From Ruminococcus sp. NK3A76 (GTDB lineage Bacteria; Bacillota; Clostridia; Oscillospirales; Ruminococcaceae): DNA of 64,000 nucleotides. Location: NCBI RefSeq assembly GCF_000686125.1, contig NZ_JMMA01000002.1:806001-870000 (forward strand), written 5' to 3'. Below, piece by piece: positions 1 through 8,608 of this stretch (positions within the stretch are counted from its first letter, which is position 1; each line of letters begins with the position of its first letter). The notes under the pieces were generated by a model. It was not told where the DNA came from, did not search any database, and saw only the letters and a program-made list of their open reading frames with translations. The position numbers and the translations under genes were made by a program.

Positions 1-1
1 C

Positions 2-3000
2 ACCGACGATAATGACAGGAGAATATTCTCCGAGATAAGGTCAAACGCCGGGATAGAGAAGACCTTCGGCAAGCTGTTGAAGGCTTCGCCGAGCGGCAAG
101 GGCATCATAGACGAGCTTAAGACTGACCTTCTGGTGGAATATGCAGCAGGCCGAAATCTTCTCGGCAAGAAGGACGTTGCCGACAGGCTCGCTAACTACG
201 AGCGCTTTCTTGACAGGGGGCAGCGTGGCCTTGATGAGCTGTATGCCCAAAGGCAAGAGCAGGAGAAGAATAGGCTTGCCCGTGAGCAGAGGCAGAGAGA
301 GGTAGATAACTACCGTGGCCCTGTTGTCGATCAGGACGAGCTTGCATCTTTCGATGACATATTGGCGCATGAAAGCGTTAAGGTCGCTGAGGACACCGAG
401 CAGGCAAGAGAACAGGAGCAGCAACGCCTTCAGCAGGAGGAGCAGGCAAGGCAACTGGAAGAACAGCGTCGCCAGCAGGAGCAGCAGGCAAGGCAACTGG
501 AAGAACAGCGTCGCCAGCAGGAGCAGCAGCGCCTGAGAGAAGAAAACGAAAGGCGCATTACCCGGACAAACAGGCGCATAGCTTACGACGAGCAGCATAG
601 AAAGAGCTTACAGGCTCAGATAGATAACATAACCAGGGTGACAGAGCTCGAAGCGCAGTTTAACGACCAGCAGAGCTTTGAAAAGCTCAGCAACAAGCAG
701 AAAAGGACGCTTTTCGGCGACTATCTGCGTGCTGTGGCAATGTCTGACCCCGAGTACAGGGCTGACATGGAGAAGACGCTCAACGATGCGATATCGCTTG
801 TAATATTTGACGAGCTGCTCGGCCAGGTGGCAGACAAGGTAAAGGTCGGAAGCGACTGCTTAAAGGAGCTCGGCAGCGATTATATCAGAAAGCAGGCTTT
901 CAGAGACACGCTGGTGCCTTTTGATGCAGGTGCCACCACCTACGAGGAGGACGCTGAGTATACAGCTCACCTTGACAGCTACGCCGGCGTCACAGCCGAG
1001 AGAGAGACACTTGCAAAGCTCAACTCGCTCACAAATTCGGGCAGGTATGACGAGGCAGCAGAGATACTGACGGATATATTCTCTACAGCAGACGTAACTG
1101 ATACCAAGAACACGCAGATGCAGGCCGCACAGCAGTTCCTTGACGGGCTGTTTGCAATGGGCGGAAGTATGTCTGCGATCGAAAACAGCCAGGCAGTGCT
1201 CGGCATAGCTTCGGCAGTCGCCAAAAAGCAGGCAGACATTCAGATAGCCGCAGGCAAGAAGATAGACGAAATACAGCACAGCATATACCTTCACGAGGTA
1301 GACGGCACAGAGCTTATAGCTGATGACAAGAGGCTCAGCCGGATGGTGGCGCATGACCTTATGCTAAAGCAGGAGCCTGAGGGCATCAGGGCAGCAGGAG
1401 CGGCAGCTCTCATGGGGGCAATAAACGCAAAATGCGACAGCAGGACTATCGACGGAAAGAGCGCTCTGTCTGTCATCAGCGAGGCACGCAAAAAGGCCGT
1501 TTCGCAGGAGCTTGATGAAAAATACAGCGACATAAACTCTGCAAAGCGCAAGCAGTATATCATGGAGACAGGCAACTGCACGATGTTTGAGAACGAGACG
1601 GGCTTCCGCATCAGAAGGGACAAGCTAAAGGAGGGCGAGTCACGCTTTTCAAAGCTGCCTGAGGACATCACAAGGATAAACGGCAAGGGCACGCTCACCG
1701 AGCTTGACGAGCACGAGAGAGACCTTACAAGTAAGCTGAACGAGGAGAACAAGTTCATAGAAGCTGTTCGCCTGACAGCTCAGAAGGCAGCGCTGCTGTT
1801 AAAAGACCTCGAAGCCACAGCCAAGAGCAGGGGGAACTCAGAGTCCTACACAAAGCTGCACGATGCGCTTGAAAACTACAGCAAGCTCGGCAACGGCTTC
1901 AAGTTCAAGAACCCGAGCGGCACTATAAAGATAACCGACAAGATAGACGAGCGCACAGCCAACAAGGCAATAGAAGACCTCAGTGCGGCGGCTTCCCTTT
2001 ATGAGAGCGAGCACACAGGGCTTGGCAATATGTTCAAGGGGCTCTCAGGCTCGGGCGGCGAAAGGCTCAAGGTATCACGCCTTGCCAATGAGCTTGCAAA
2101 CAGCAGCAGGAAGGAATTCAGCCTTTACGAGCACTGCGACAAGGAAGCGACCGAGCGTGAGCTTGAGCTTGTAAAGAGAGCCAAGTACGAGCGTGGCATA
2201 GCCGACAACGACAAGAAGACGATAGAGAGCAGGCTTACGAGCAACCTCAGAAAGTCGCTCAAAGAGCTTGAAGCAGCCAAGACAGTCAAAAAGTTCGGAG
2301 GCGACAAGTATCAGCAGATGAGCGAGCAGCTGAGTGACTTTATCAGCGATTTTGAGGATTTTGGCAATATGCCCGAAAGGCTGACCGACCAGTCTAAGCT
2401 CGACTATATAAACAGAATGAACCGTAAATGCAGGGAGTTTATCGGCGTGCTCGATGATTACTTAGACAGGAAGGTCTCGCAGGGCAAGGTGACAAAGGAC
2501 GGCAAGATAACCGCCGACGCAGGCTCGGCCGAGAGGATAAAGAGCGTTATCAAGACATACTCTGTGGTAATGAACATCATGCAGTATCTCGGCAGCTACA
2601 AGGCAGCTGTGAGAAACAACAAGTCGTCATCGGCATTTGACCTCAGGTCTAAGATAAATCAGAGGAAATATGAGCTCAGAGAGCAGACCGAGAATCTCGA
2701 AGGCGTTGACAAGACAGCAGCCGAGAACGCTTACGACAAGTGCTATGATGTGGCAAAGAAATACAGCTCTCTCGATGATGTAAAATACGAGCAGACAGGT
2801 CTTAGCAGGTCGCAGAAGGAGGAGGTCATCGAGTGCATGGCTTCCATGATGGTGAATGACTACATAAAGACAGACATCGGCAAGAAGATGCTGCACGACA
2901 AGCTGCCGAAGGCTCCCAACGAATACGACGGCTTTATAAAGAGCATTGCACGCAGCGAGGCTTTCAGAAAGAACCTGCCGAAGGTCATCGACAAGATCGC

Positions 3001-3151
3001 TGTAAACACATTCTTAAGCGACAAGCAGGCTTCATTAAAGCTCGCTGACAAGTTCATGCACGAAATGGCAGTCGATAAGAAGAATGCACCTGCACAGCCG
3101 CAAAGAAACACTCAGCCGACAGTCAAGGCAGAGGTGGGCAAGGCGCTCTGA
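2..3151 (+). CDS. Large coiled-coil protein of unknown function, 5' end outside window
   Basis: The frame is open from the first bases of the window, so the N-terminus lies upstream; 1,049 residues are visible. I recognise no enzymatic motif. Near the start is a Gln/Glu/Arg-rich helical stretch (about window residues 115-190, with repeated RRQQEQ and QLEEQ patterns) that should form a long coiled coil and is partly built from a perfect tandem 42-bp repeat. The rest is Lys/Glu/Asp-rich and predicted largely helical, with no membrane segment and few cysteines. A first TTG at 77 is not a convincing start, since the upstream codons are open and similar in composition. It is followed by a hairpin repeat and an intrinsic terminator, so it ends its transcript. 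A structural or scaffold protein is possible, but function is unknown. Confidence 0.8.
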   Translation, partial: TDDNDRRIFSEIRSNAGIEKTFGKLLKASPSGKGIIDELKTDLLVEYAAGRNLLGKKDVADRLANYERFLDRGQRGLDELYAQRQEQEKNRLAREQRQREVDNYRGPVVDQDELASFDDILAHESVKVAEDTEQAREQEQQRLQQEEQARQLEEQRRQQEQQARQLEEQRRQQEQQRLREENERRITRTNRRIAYDEQHRKSLQAQIDNITRVTELEAQFNDQQSFEKLSNKQKRTLFGDYLRAVAMSDPEYRADMEKTLNDAISLVIFDELLGQVADKVKVGSDCLKELGSDYIRKQAFRDTLVPFDAGATTYEEDAEYTAHLDSYAGVTAERETLAKLNSLTNSGRYDEAAEILTDIFSTADVTDTKNTQMQAAQQFLDGLFAMGGSMSAIENSQAVLGIASAVAKKQADIQIAAGKKIDEIQHSIYLHEVDGTELIADDKRLSRMVAHDLMLKQEPEGIRAAGAAALMGAINAKCDSRTIDGKSALSVISEARKKAVSQELDEKYSDINSAKRKQYIMETGNCTMFENETGFRIRRDKLKEGESRFSKLPEDITRINGKGTLTELDEHERDLTSKLNEENKFIEAVRLTAQKAALLLKDLEATAKSRGNSESYTKLHDALENYSKLGNGFKFKNPSGTIKITDKIDERTANKAIEDLSAAASLYESEHTGLGNMFKGLSGSGGERLKVSRLANELANSSRKEFSLYEHCDKEATERELELVKRAKYERGIADNDKKTIESRLTSNLRKSLKELEAAKTVKKFGGDKYQQMSEQLSDFISDFEDFGNMPERLTDQSKLDYINRMNRKCREFIGVLDDYLDRKVSQGKVTKDGKITADAGSAERIKSVIKTYSVVMNIMQYLGSYKAAVRNNKSSSAFDLRSKINQRKYELREQTENLEGVDKTAAENAYDKCYDVAKKYSSLDDVKYEQTGLSRSQKEEVIECMASMMVNDYIKTDIGKKMLHDKLPKAPNEYDGFIKSIARSEAFRKNLPKVIDKIAVNTFLSDKQASLKLADKFMHEMAVDKKNAPAQPQRNTQPTVKAEVGKAL
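443..526 (+). repeat. Perfect tandem duplication of a 42-bp unit inside a coiled-coil region
   Basis: Two identical 42-bp units lie head to tail (443-484 and 485-526). Each encodes 14 residues of the Gln/Glu/Arg-rich coiled coil, so copy-number change keeps the frame. Perfect identity suggests a recent duplication. Confidence 0.85.
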
Positions 3152-3162
3152 CAGGCAGATCA

Positions 3163-3342
3163 TTAAGGCAACACAGCACAAAGACCGCCTGAAGGCTTTG
3201 TACGCAACTTACTTGCATCTTTTCCGTCATATTACACATTTTTTCCTTGAAATACGGTAGTATTCCTTCGGAAAATCTGTGCAATCTGACGAAAAAGCTG
3301 ACTGCGCAATTTGCGCACAATCTTCGTGCGGTGTTGCCTTAA
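3163..3342. repeat. 180-bp hairpin repeat, copy A
   Basis: The element begins TTAAGGCAACAC and ends GTGTTGCCTTAA, an imperfect terminal inverted repeat of about 22 bp. The interior is also self-complementary: the arm around 3215-3240 (CCGTCATATTACACA) pairs with the arm around 3265-3290 (TGTGCAATCTGACGA). Near-identical copies lie at 23972-24150 and 34201-34380, and a diverged one at 12479-12657, all in the same orientation. Short open frames inside are by-products of the repeat and recur in each copy. Confidence 0.85.
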
Positions 3343-3346
3343 ATAT

Positions 3347-3377
3347 CCGGGGCATGATCTTGCTGCCCCGGTTTTTT
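3347..3377 (+). terminator. Intrinsic terminator
   Basis: The stem CCGGGGCA/TGCCCCGG (3347-3354 with 3364-3371) is followed directly by TTTTTT. It ends transcription of the upstream coiled-coil gene after the repeat. Confidence 0.85.
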
Positions 3378-3461
3378 ATAACATGACAGGGTGGCCAATA
3401 CTGTATTGAGTGATAAATTTTAATCAAATAATAATTTGTTGCTGATTTTTTAGAAAAAGTG

Positions 3462-3470
3462 TGATATAAT
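3462..3470 (+). promoter_or_regulatory. Extended -10 promoter of the SpoIIE phosphatase gene
   Basis: TGATATAAT fits the extended -10 pattern TGnTATAAT, 39 bp before the start codon. There is no good -35 at 16-18 bp spacing, as expected for extended -10 promoters. Confidence 0.55.
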
Positions 3471-3508
3471 AGAACGAAAGAAACTATAGACGAAAGACAG
3501 GTGATTTG

Positions 3509-5662
3509 ATGAAGAAAAAATTCGGCTTGACCTTCGGGGGCTTGCATCAGAAGATACTTAATCTCGTGCTTTTACTGCTGTTGGCACTTATAGGAGTGTT
3601 CGGGGCGGTGTCAGTGTATCAGGCAAATCATCTGAGCGATGTTGTGAGCAGCACCAACGACGACCAGCAAAACGCCATAAAGGAAGTCTCAGGCAACACG
3701 ATGAAGCAGGTCATAGACAGCTCGATGACAAAGTCTAACAGGCTTCAGGCGTACATAGCTGATGATATGTTCTCGGATATAAAGACAGACGTTTCTATGC
3801 TGCAAAGCCTTGCTACAGGGCTTTTTGAGAACAGCAGCAGCTTTGAGCCTTATCCGGCGCTGCTTCCTGTCAAGGGCAACGACGGCAAGCTCTCGGCACA
3901 GGTGCTCTACGAGGAGGGCGTTGACTACAAAGAAAGCAAGCTGCTCGGCACGGCTGCTCATATGAGCGACACGATGATAGCCATGTGCAACAAGTCAGAA
4001 TACCTGACAAACTGCTTTATAGGCCTTGCTGACGGCACGGTGCTGTGCGTTGACGACAACCCTTCGAGCAAGTATGACGAGAACGGCGAGCTTGCGGCTT
4101 TTCCCGTGCGTGAAAGGCCGTGGTACACAAACGCAGTCAACAACGGCGACATATGCTTTACAGGTATTGAGAATGACACCTACACCGAGAATATAGGCGT
4201 TGAGTGTTCAGCGCCGGTGTATGTTGACGGCAAGCTCGTGGCAGTTGTGGGTGCTGACCTTTTCCTCGCTTCTATGGGCGAGTATGTCAAGGAATCCTCC
4301 AGGCAGGGCGGCAACATCTGCGTCATAGACGACAAGGGACACGTTATCTTCGCCCCTGAGAACAACGGCATCTTCACAGTCGAGACTGCTGCGAATGCTA
4401 TGGACATGAGAAACACCGACAACAAGGAGCTTGACGAGTTCATAACCAAGGCACTCTCAGAGCAGACTGAGCTTGTGACTGTGACCGTTGACGGGAAAGA
4501 TTACTACATGACAGGCTCGCCGCTGAGCACTGTGGGCTGGACGGTCGTATCGTTCATAAGCAGGGATATCACCGAGCAGCCGACCAATATGATGCTCGAT
4601 GAATACGAGAAGATAAACAACGACGCCACCGATAAATTCGAGGACAGCACGAGCAAGTCAAAGACCACGACGCTTGTGATGATATCTGTTGTACTCATTC
4701 TCGGAACTGTCGGCGCTATCGTGGTCGCAACCAGGATAGTAAAGCCTATCGAGAAGATGAAGGAGCGAATGGACTCGATAAGCGGCACCGACCAGGCGTT
4801 TGAGATGGACGATGCCTACCGCACCGGCGACGAGGTCGAGATGCTCGCACAGAGCCTTGCCGATCTTTCATCAAAGACACGCCAGTACATCAAGGACATA
4901 ACCGAGATAACCAAGGAAAAAGAGCGCATCGGTGCAGAGCTCGGCCTTGCCACAAAGATACAGGCGGATATGCTGCCGAACATTTACCCGGCGTTCCCCG
5001 AGAGGCCGGAGTTTGACATCTACGCTACCATGACCCCTGCAAAGGAGGTCGGCGGCGACTTCTACGACTTCTTCCTGATAGACGATGACCACCTCGGAAT
5101 GGTCATGGCGGACGTTTCGGGCAAGGGCGTGCCGGCGGCACTGTTTATGATGATGTCCAAAATTCTGGTCAATAACTACGCTATGATGACCCAGAGCCCT
5201 GCAAAGGCTCTGGAGCTTGTAAACACGCAGATATGCCGCAACAACGACGAGATGATGTTCGTTACCGTATGGCTCGGCGTGCTTGAGATATCAACGGGCA
5301 AGGTGACAGCTGCAAACGCCGGGCATGAGTATCCGCTGATAAGAAAGCCGGGCGGCGAGTTCGAGCTGCTCAAAGACAAGCACGGCTTTGTCATAGGCGG
5401 CATGGACGGCATGAAGTACAAGGAATACGAGTTCACGCTTGAAAAGGACGCAGCGCTTTTCCTCTACACCGACGGTGTGGCAGAGGCTACGAATGCTGAC
5501 AACGAGCTTTTCGGAACAGACCGTATGCTCGAAGCGCTCAACCGTGAGCCTGACGCATCGCCCAAGGTACTGCTTGCGAATATGAAGCAGGCTGTCGATG
5601 ACTTTGTCGGCACTGCACCGCAGTTTGATGACCTCACGATGCTGGGATTGAAGCTGTTATAA
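3509..5662 (+). CDS. Membrane sensor phosphatase: dCache-HAMP-SpoIIE (PPM) domain
   Basis: A 717-residue RsbU-like signalling protein. A membrane segment near residues 15-37 is followed by an extracytoplasmic ligand-binding region of about 300 residues with dCache character (PVRERPWYTNAV, VVGADLF, DDKGHVIFAP). A second membrane segment (about 390-412) and a HAMP linker precede a cytoplasmic PP2C-type phosphatase of the SpoIIE/RsbU class. Its metal-binding aspartates are visible in GGDFYDFF, ADVSGKGVPAA, LYTDGVAEA and the final FDDLTML, so it should be active. The family dephosphorylates anti-anti-sigma factors in partner-switching cascades; no partner gene is adjacent. ATG 3509 is preferred over TTG 3506 because of its spacing from the AGGTGA ribosome binding site. 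The ligand cannot be read from the sequence. Confidence 0.9.
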   Translation: MKKKFGLTFGGLHQKILNLVLLLLLALIGVFGAVSVYQANHLSDVVSSTNDDQQNAIKEVSGNTMKQVIDSSMTKSNRLQAYIADDMFSDIKTDVSMLQSLATGLFENSSSFEPYPALLPVKGNDGKLSAQVLYEEGVDYKESKLLGTAAHMSDTMIAMCNKSEYLTNCFIGLADGTVLCVDDNPSSKYDENGELAAFPVRERPWYTNAVNNGDICFTGIENDTYTENIGVECSAPVYVDGKLVAVVGADLFLASMGEYVKESSRQGGNICVIDDKGHVIFAPENNGIFTVETAANAMDMRNTDNKELDEFITKALSEQTELVTVTVDGKDYYMTGSPLSTVGWTVVSFISRDITEQPTNMMLDEYEKINNDATDKFEDSTSKSKTTTLVMISVVLILGTVGAIVVATRIVKPIEKMKERMDSISGTDQAFEMDDAYRTGDEVEMLAQSLADLSSKTRQYIKDITEITKEKERIGAELGLATKIQADMLPNIYPAFPERPEFDIYATMTPAKEVGGDFYDFFLIDDDHLGMVMADVSGKGVPAALFMMMSKILVNNYAMMTQSPAKALELVNTQICRNNDEMMFVTVWLGVLEISTGKVTAANAGHEYPLIRKPGGEFELLKDKHGFVIGGMDGMKYKEYEFTLEKDAALFLYTDGVAEATNADNELFGTDRMLEALNREPDASPKVLLANMKQAVDDFVGTAPQFDDLTMLGLKLL

Positions 5663-5666
5663 CAGT

Positions 5667-5718
5667 TAAGGCAACACCGTACAAAGCCTTCAGGCGGTCT
5701 TTGTGCGGTGTTGCCTTA
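5667..5718. repeat. Short hairpin derivative of the 180-bp repeat
   Basis: A 52-bp near-perfect inverted repeat (TTAAGGCAACACCG ... CGGTGTTGCCTTA). The right 42 bases are the reverse complement of the left end of the 180-bp element, so this looks like an internally deleted or refolded version. It sits directly after the stop codon of the phosphatase gene and could act as a transcript end. Confidence 0.75.
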
Positions 5719-5731
5719 TTATTAAAAACAA

Positions 5732-5796
5732 AAAGGTATCGGTCTTTGGTCGGTGATGTTTTAAATCATCGGCCACAAGGCGATACCTTTATTTTT
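5732..5796. terminator. Bidirectional terminator between convergent genes
   Basis: Arms AAAGGTATCG (5732-5741) and CGATACCTTT (5781-5790) enclose a second nested stem. A T-rich run follows on the + strand, and an A-rich run precedes it, giving T-rich on the minus strand. It separates the convergent phosphatase and histidine kinase genes. Confidence 0.8.
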
Positions 5797-5828
5797 ATTA
5801 TTTCTTTTGCATAAACTATGCATTTTAG

Positions 5829-7040
5829 CTATGCCAGCCTGACGACCAGCGTTATAAGGAACTTGCCGTCTTCTATCTTTGCAAAAACCTCGCCGCCCAT
5901 GAGCGACATCAGGCGCTTGCAGATGAAAAGCCCCAGCCCGTTGCCCTGGACTTTGCCGGCATTTGTGCCACGGTGGAAGCTCTCAAATACCTGTGTGAGC
6001 TCCTTTTCCTCCAGGGTGCAGCCGGTGTTTGACACGGTTATCAGCTCGCAGCCGTCCATGCTGTCAAAGCTGAGCTCTATAAGCCTGCCGTCGCCGTATT
6101 TTATGGCGTTCTCGATGAGGTTCTGCAGGCATTCTCCCAGCCTGTCCGGGTCGCAGGAGAGTATGCAGTCGCCGTATTTGTTTACCTTAAGCTCTGTGCC
6201 GCAGGCTGACAGCTGCACGGCATAGCGTGCGACTATCTTTTCTATCATCTGGCTTAGGAATATCTCGCCCATAGTCGTCTCGAAGTTCATGAAATCCTCG
6301 CTGGCGGCCTTGGTTATCTCGCTTACAAAGTGCTCTATCTCGTCAGCACGGCTGTTGATGCTCTCGGCGGTCGAGCGGCGCTTTTCCTCGTCCTTGTAAA
6401 GCCCCCTGGCAAGCGCCTTGGCATTCAGCTTGATAGCCGAGAGGGGAGTTTTGATATCGTGCGAGAGCGAGAGGAGCAGCAGCTTTTTGTCACGCTGCAT
6501 CGAGAGCTCCTTCTGCCGGTCGTCCTCTATCTTCTCACGCAGAAGATTTACACCCCATGTGAATTTCCCGAAAAACCGGCTCTTTTCCTCGGGGATAGGA
6601 ACAGCAAGGTTGCCCTTTGCAAGCTCCTTTGGCACATCGCCGAGCCGCCCGAAGGGGAGTATGATATTCCGCCTTGCATACCAGAGCAGCAGGCAGATGA
6701 GCACAAGCATGACCAAAAGCACGCAGTTTACAGCGACTATGATGCCCGTGTTGCTCCTTATCCTGTATTCGACACGGTAGAGCTTGCCGCCGGCATCTAT
6801 TATGACGTAGTGCTCCTCGCTTTTGTAGAGGTCATCACCTGTGTATACGCCTGTGAGCTCGGGGTAGTCTGACAGGTCATAGCTGCCTGTGCGCTCGATC
6901 TCATCTGCGAGCCTGTGCGCTTCGACACGGTAGAGCCCCTGCTCGGAGTCGTTCTGTTTTATAAGTATGAGATCAAGCATCGCCGCCGATATCAGGAACA
7001 CCGCTATGACGATGATGCACAGCTTTCTGTACGCCTTCAT
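5829..7040 (-). CDS. Two-component sensor histidine kinase
   Basis: 403 residues. Membrane segments near residues 7-28 and 98-125 flank a roughly 70-residue external loop. A HAMP-like linker is followed by a HisKA domain with the phospho-acceptor H-box SHDIKTPLSA (about residue 195) and an HATPase domain with N-box NLIENAIKYGDG and G-box GNGLGLFICKRL. All catalytic boxes are intact. Its start overlaps the response regulator stop by 4 bp, so the two are translationally coupled. The nearby ABC exporter on the same strand suggests a BceRS/VncRS-like unit that senses an envelope stress or peptide, but this is inferred from context. Confidence 0.92.
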   Translation of the reverse strand: MKAYRKLCIIVIAVFLISAAMLDLILIKQNDSEQGLYRVEAHRLADEIERTGSYDLSDYPELTGVYTGDDLYKSEEHYVIIDAGGKLYRVEYRIRSNTGIIVAVNCVLLVMLVLICLLLWYARRNIILPFGRLGDVPKELAKGNLAVPIPEEKSRFFGKFTWGVNLLREKIEDDRQKELSMQRDKKLLLLSLSHDIKTPLSAIKLNAKALARGLYKDEEKRRSTAESINSRADEIEHFVSEITKAASEDFMNFETTMGEIFLSQMIEKIVARYAVQLSACGTELKVNKYGDCILSCDPDRLGECLQNLIENAIKYGDGRLIELSFDSMDGCELITVSNTGCTLEEKELTQVFESFHRGTNAGKVQGNGLGLFICKRLMSLMGGEVFAKIEDGKFLITLVVRLA

Positions 7041-7699
7041 ATGAACTTATACCCCACGCCCCACACGGTCAGCAGGCGCTTGGCGTTTTTGGGGTCGTCG
7101 CCGAGCTTCTGGCGCAGACGGTTTATGTGAACGTGCAGCGTTTGCAGCTCCGACTCGCTGTCGCTGCCCCACACCGTGCTGAAAAGATACTCCTTTTTGA
7201 GCGCCTTGCCCTGGTTCTCTATCAGCAGAGCCAGCAGGTCAAATTCCTTAGTTGTGAGCTCGGCAGGCTCGCCGTCTATCTCGGCTGTCCTGTCGGCAAG
7301 GTTTAAGTTAACACCGCTTGCGCTTATGATGCTTTTTTGATAGCGGCGCTTGAATATGCCCTTTATCTTGGCTATCAGGATATCAATGTCGTAGGGCTTT
7401 TCTATGTAGTCATCAGCGCCGAGGTCAAGGCCGTTTAGCTTGTCCTCCTTGTCGGTGCGTGCGCTGACTATCAGTATCGGCGTGTCAGCATTCTCACGCA
7501 GCTTTGAGCAGACAGAGAAGCCGTTTAAATCGGGCAGGTTTATATCGAGCACCACAAGGCGTGCGCCGTAGCGCTCAAAAAGCTGCACCGCACGCTCGCC
7601 GCTCTCCACAGCAGACACCGTGTAGCCCTCCTCACGCAGGAAGTCAGTCAGCAGAGTGCTCAGCTCCTTATCATCTTCAACTATCAGTATATCGGTCAT
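7037..7699 (-). CDS. OmpR/PhoB-family response regulator
   Basis: 220 residues. The N-terminal receiver domain carries the acidic pair VEDD (residues 7-10), the phospho-acceptor Asp in VVLDINLPD (about residue 52), the Ser in IVSARTD and the Lys in IEKPYD. The C-terminal half is a winged-helix DNA-binding domain (TTKEFDLLALL, HVHINRLRQKLG, VWGVGYKFI). It is the first gene of the two-gene operon with the kinase and has its own promoter just upstream. Likely target is the adjacent ABC transporter operon (inference). Confidence 0.95.
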   Translation of the reverse strand: MTDILIVEDDKELSTLLTDFLREEGYTVSAVESGERAVQLFERYGARLVVLDINLPDLNGFSVCSKLRENADTPILIVSARTDKEDKLNGLDLGADDYIEKPYDIDILIAKIKGIFKRRYQKSIISASGVNLNLADRTAEIDGEPAELTTKEFDLLALLIENQGKALKKEYLFSTVWGSDSESELQTLHVHINRLRQKLGDDPKNAKRLLTVWGVGYKFI

Positions 7700-7718
7700 A
7701 ACATCACCACCTGATACT

Positions 7719-7747
7719 ATTCTACCACATCATCTTAGATTATGCAA
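7719..7747 (-). promoter_or_regulatory. Promoter of the response regulator/kinase operon
   Basis: On the minus strand TTGCAT (7742-7747), a 17-bp spacer and TAGAAT (7719-7724) lie just upstream of the response regulator start. Confidence 0.6.
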
Positions 7748-7822
7748 TACCGCTTTTATGTAATATGGCAATAAAGGTTTATATTGGCTGCCCGAATGAG
7801 CATATTACCTGTTACCTGAGTT

Positions 7823-8593
7823 TTACCAGCCCTGCTCCATGAGCCAGTTGCTTAAGTCTCTTTCCCTGTCACGCAGCTCCTTCTCGCCGCCCTTGAAGTG
7901 GCCGAGCTCCTTCTCGCCCATTATGCCGCCGTCTACGATGTAGAGCACCCTGCTGCACTTGGCTGCGACCTTGGTGTCGTGTGTCACGCACATAACAGTC
8001 GTGCCCTCACGGTTGAGTTCAAGCAGCTCGTTCATCACCTCGTCAGAGCTTGCACGGTTCAGCGCACCTGTAGGTTCGTCTGCGAATATCATCCTGGGGC
8101 TGTTTATCATGCTGCGTGCTATGCAGGCTCTTTGCAGCTGGCCGCCTGAGACTTCGTTTATGTCGTTGCCGCCAACGTCCTCGATACCGAGCTTTTTCAT
8201 AAGACTGCGTGCCCTCTCCTCGGTCTTGCTGCGGCTCTCTCTGTTCTTCTTGCTCTTAACAGCCGGGAAGATGATGTTGTCGAGAACCGAGAGGTTCTTC
8301 ATCATGTACATCTGCTGGAAGATAAAGCCCATTTCGTCAAGTCGCAGCCTTGCAAGCTCCTTTTCGCCGAGGCTTGCAGTATTCTTTCCGTCAAAGACCA
8401 CCTCGCCGGCCGTCACTCTGTCCATGCCCGATACGCAGTAGAGCAGCGTCGATTTGCCAGAGCCCGAAGGCCCCATGATGCCCACCATCTCGCCCTCGTA
8501 AACTGTCAGGTCGATGTTTTTGAGCACGTTGTTCTGCCTCTTGTTTACTATGTATGTCTTGCAAAGCCCCTTTGCCTGTAATACTGTATTCAT
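7823..8593 (-). CDS. ABC transporter ATP-binding protein (MacB/BceA-like)
   Basis: 256 residues with a complete nucleotide-binding domain: Walker A GPSGSGKST (about residue 41), Q-loop FIFQQMYMM, signature SGGQLQRACIARSM, Walker B MIFADEPTGALNR and H-loop VTHD. The DEPTGAL form is typical of the LolD/MacB/FtsE/BceA exporter class that works with FtsX-type permeases. It lies 15 bp downstream of such a permease and upstream of a two-component system on the same strand. Substrate unknown; an antimicrobial-peptide or lipid-related role is the usual one for this arrangement. Confidence 0.93.
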   Translation of the reverse strand: MNTVLQAKGLCKTYIVNKRQNNVLKNIDLTVYEGEMVGIMGPSGSGKSTLLYCVSGMDRVTAGEVVFDGKNTASLGEKELARLRLDEMGFIFQQMYMMKNLSVLDNIIFPAVKSKKNRESRSKTEERARSLMKKLGIEDVGGNDINEVSGGQLQRACIARSMINSPRMIFADEPTGALNRASSDEVMNELLELNREGTTVMCVTHDTKVAAKCSRVLYIVDGGIMGEKELGHFKGGEKELRDRERDLSNWLMEQGW

Positions 8594-8608
8594 GATGTTT
8601 TCCTCCTT

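Noticed and set aside
41-598. Leucine-rich membrane protein on the minus strand at the left edge
   Set aside because: It is the antisense of the Gln/Glu/Lys-rich coiled coil, whose complementary codons give Leu; no ribosome site.
3123-3547. Small proteins encoded within the 180-bp repeat (also at 33912-34358 N-terminus)
   Set aside because: The same frames recur in each repeat copy, lack ribosome sites and read through the hairpin; they are by-products of the repeat.
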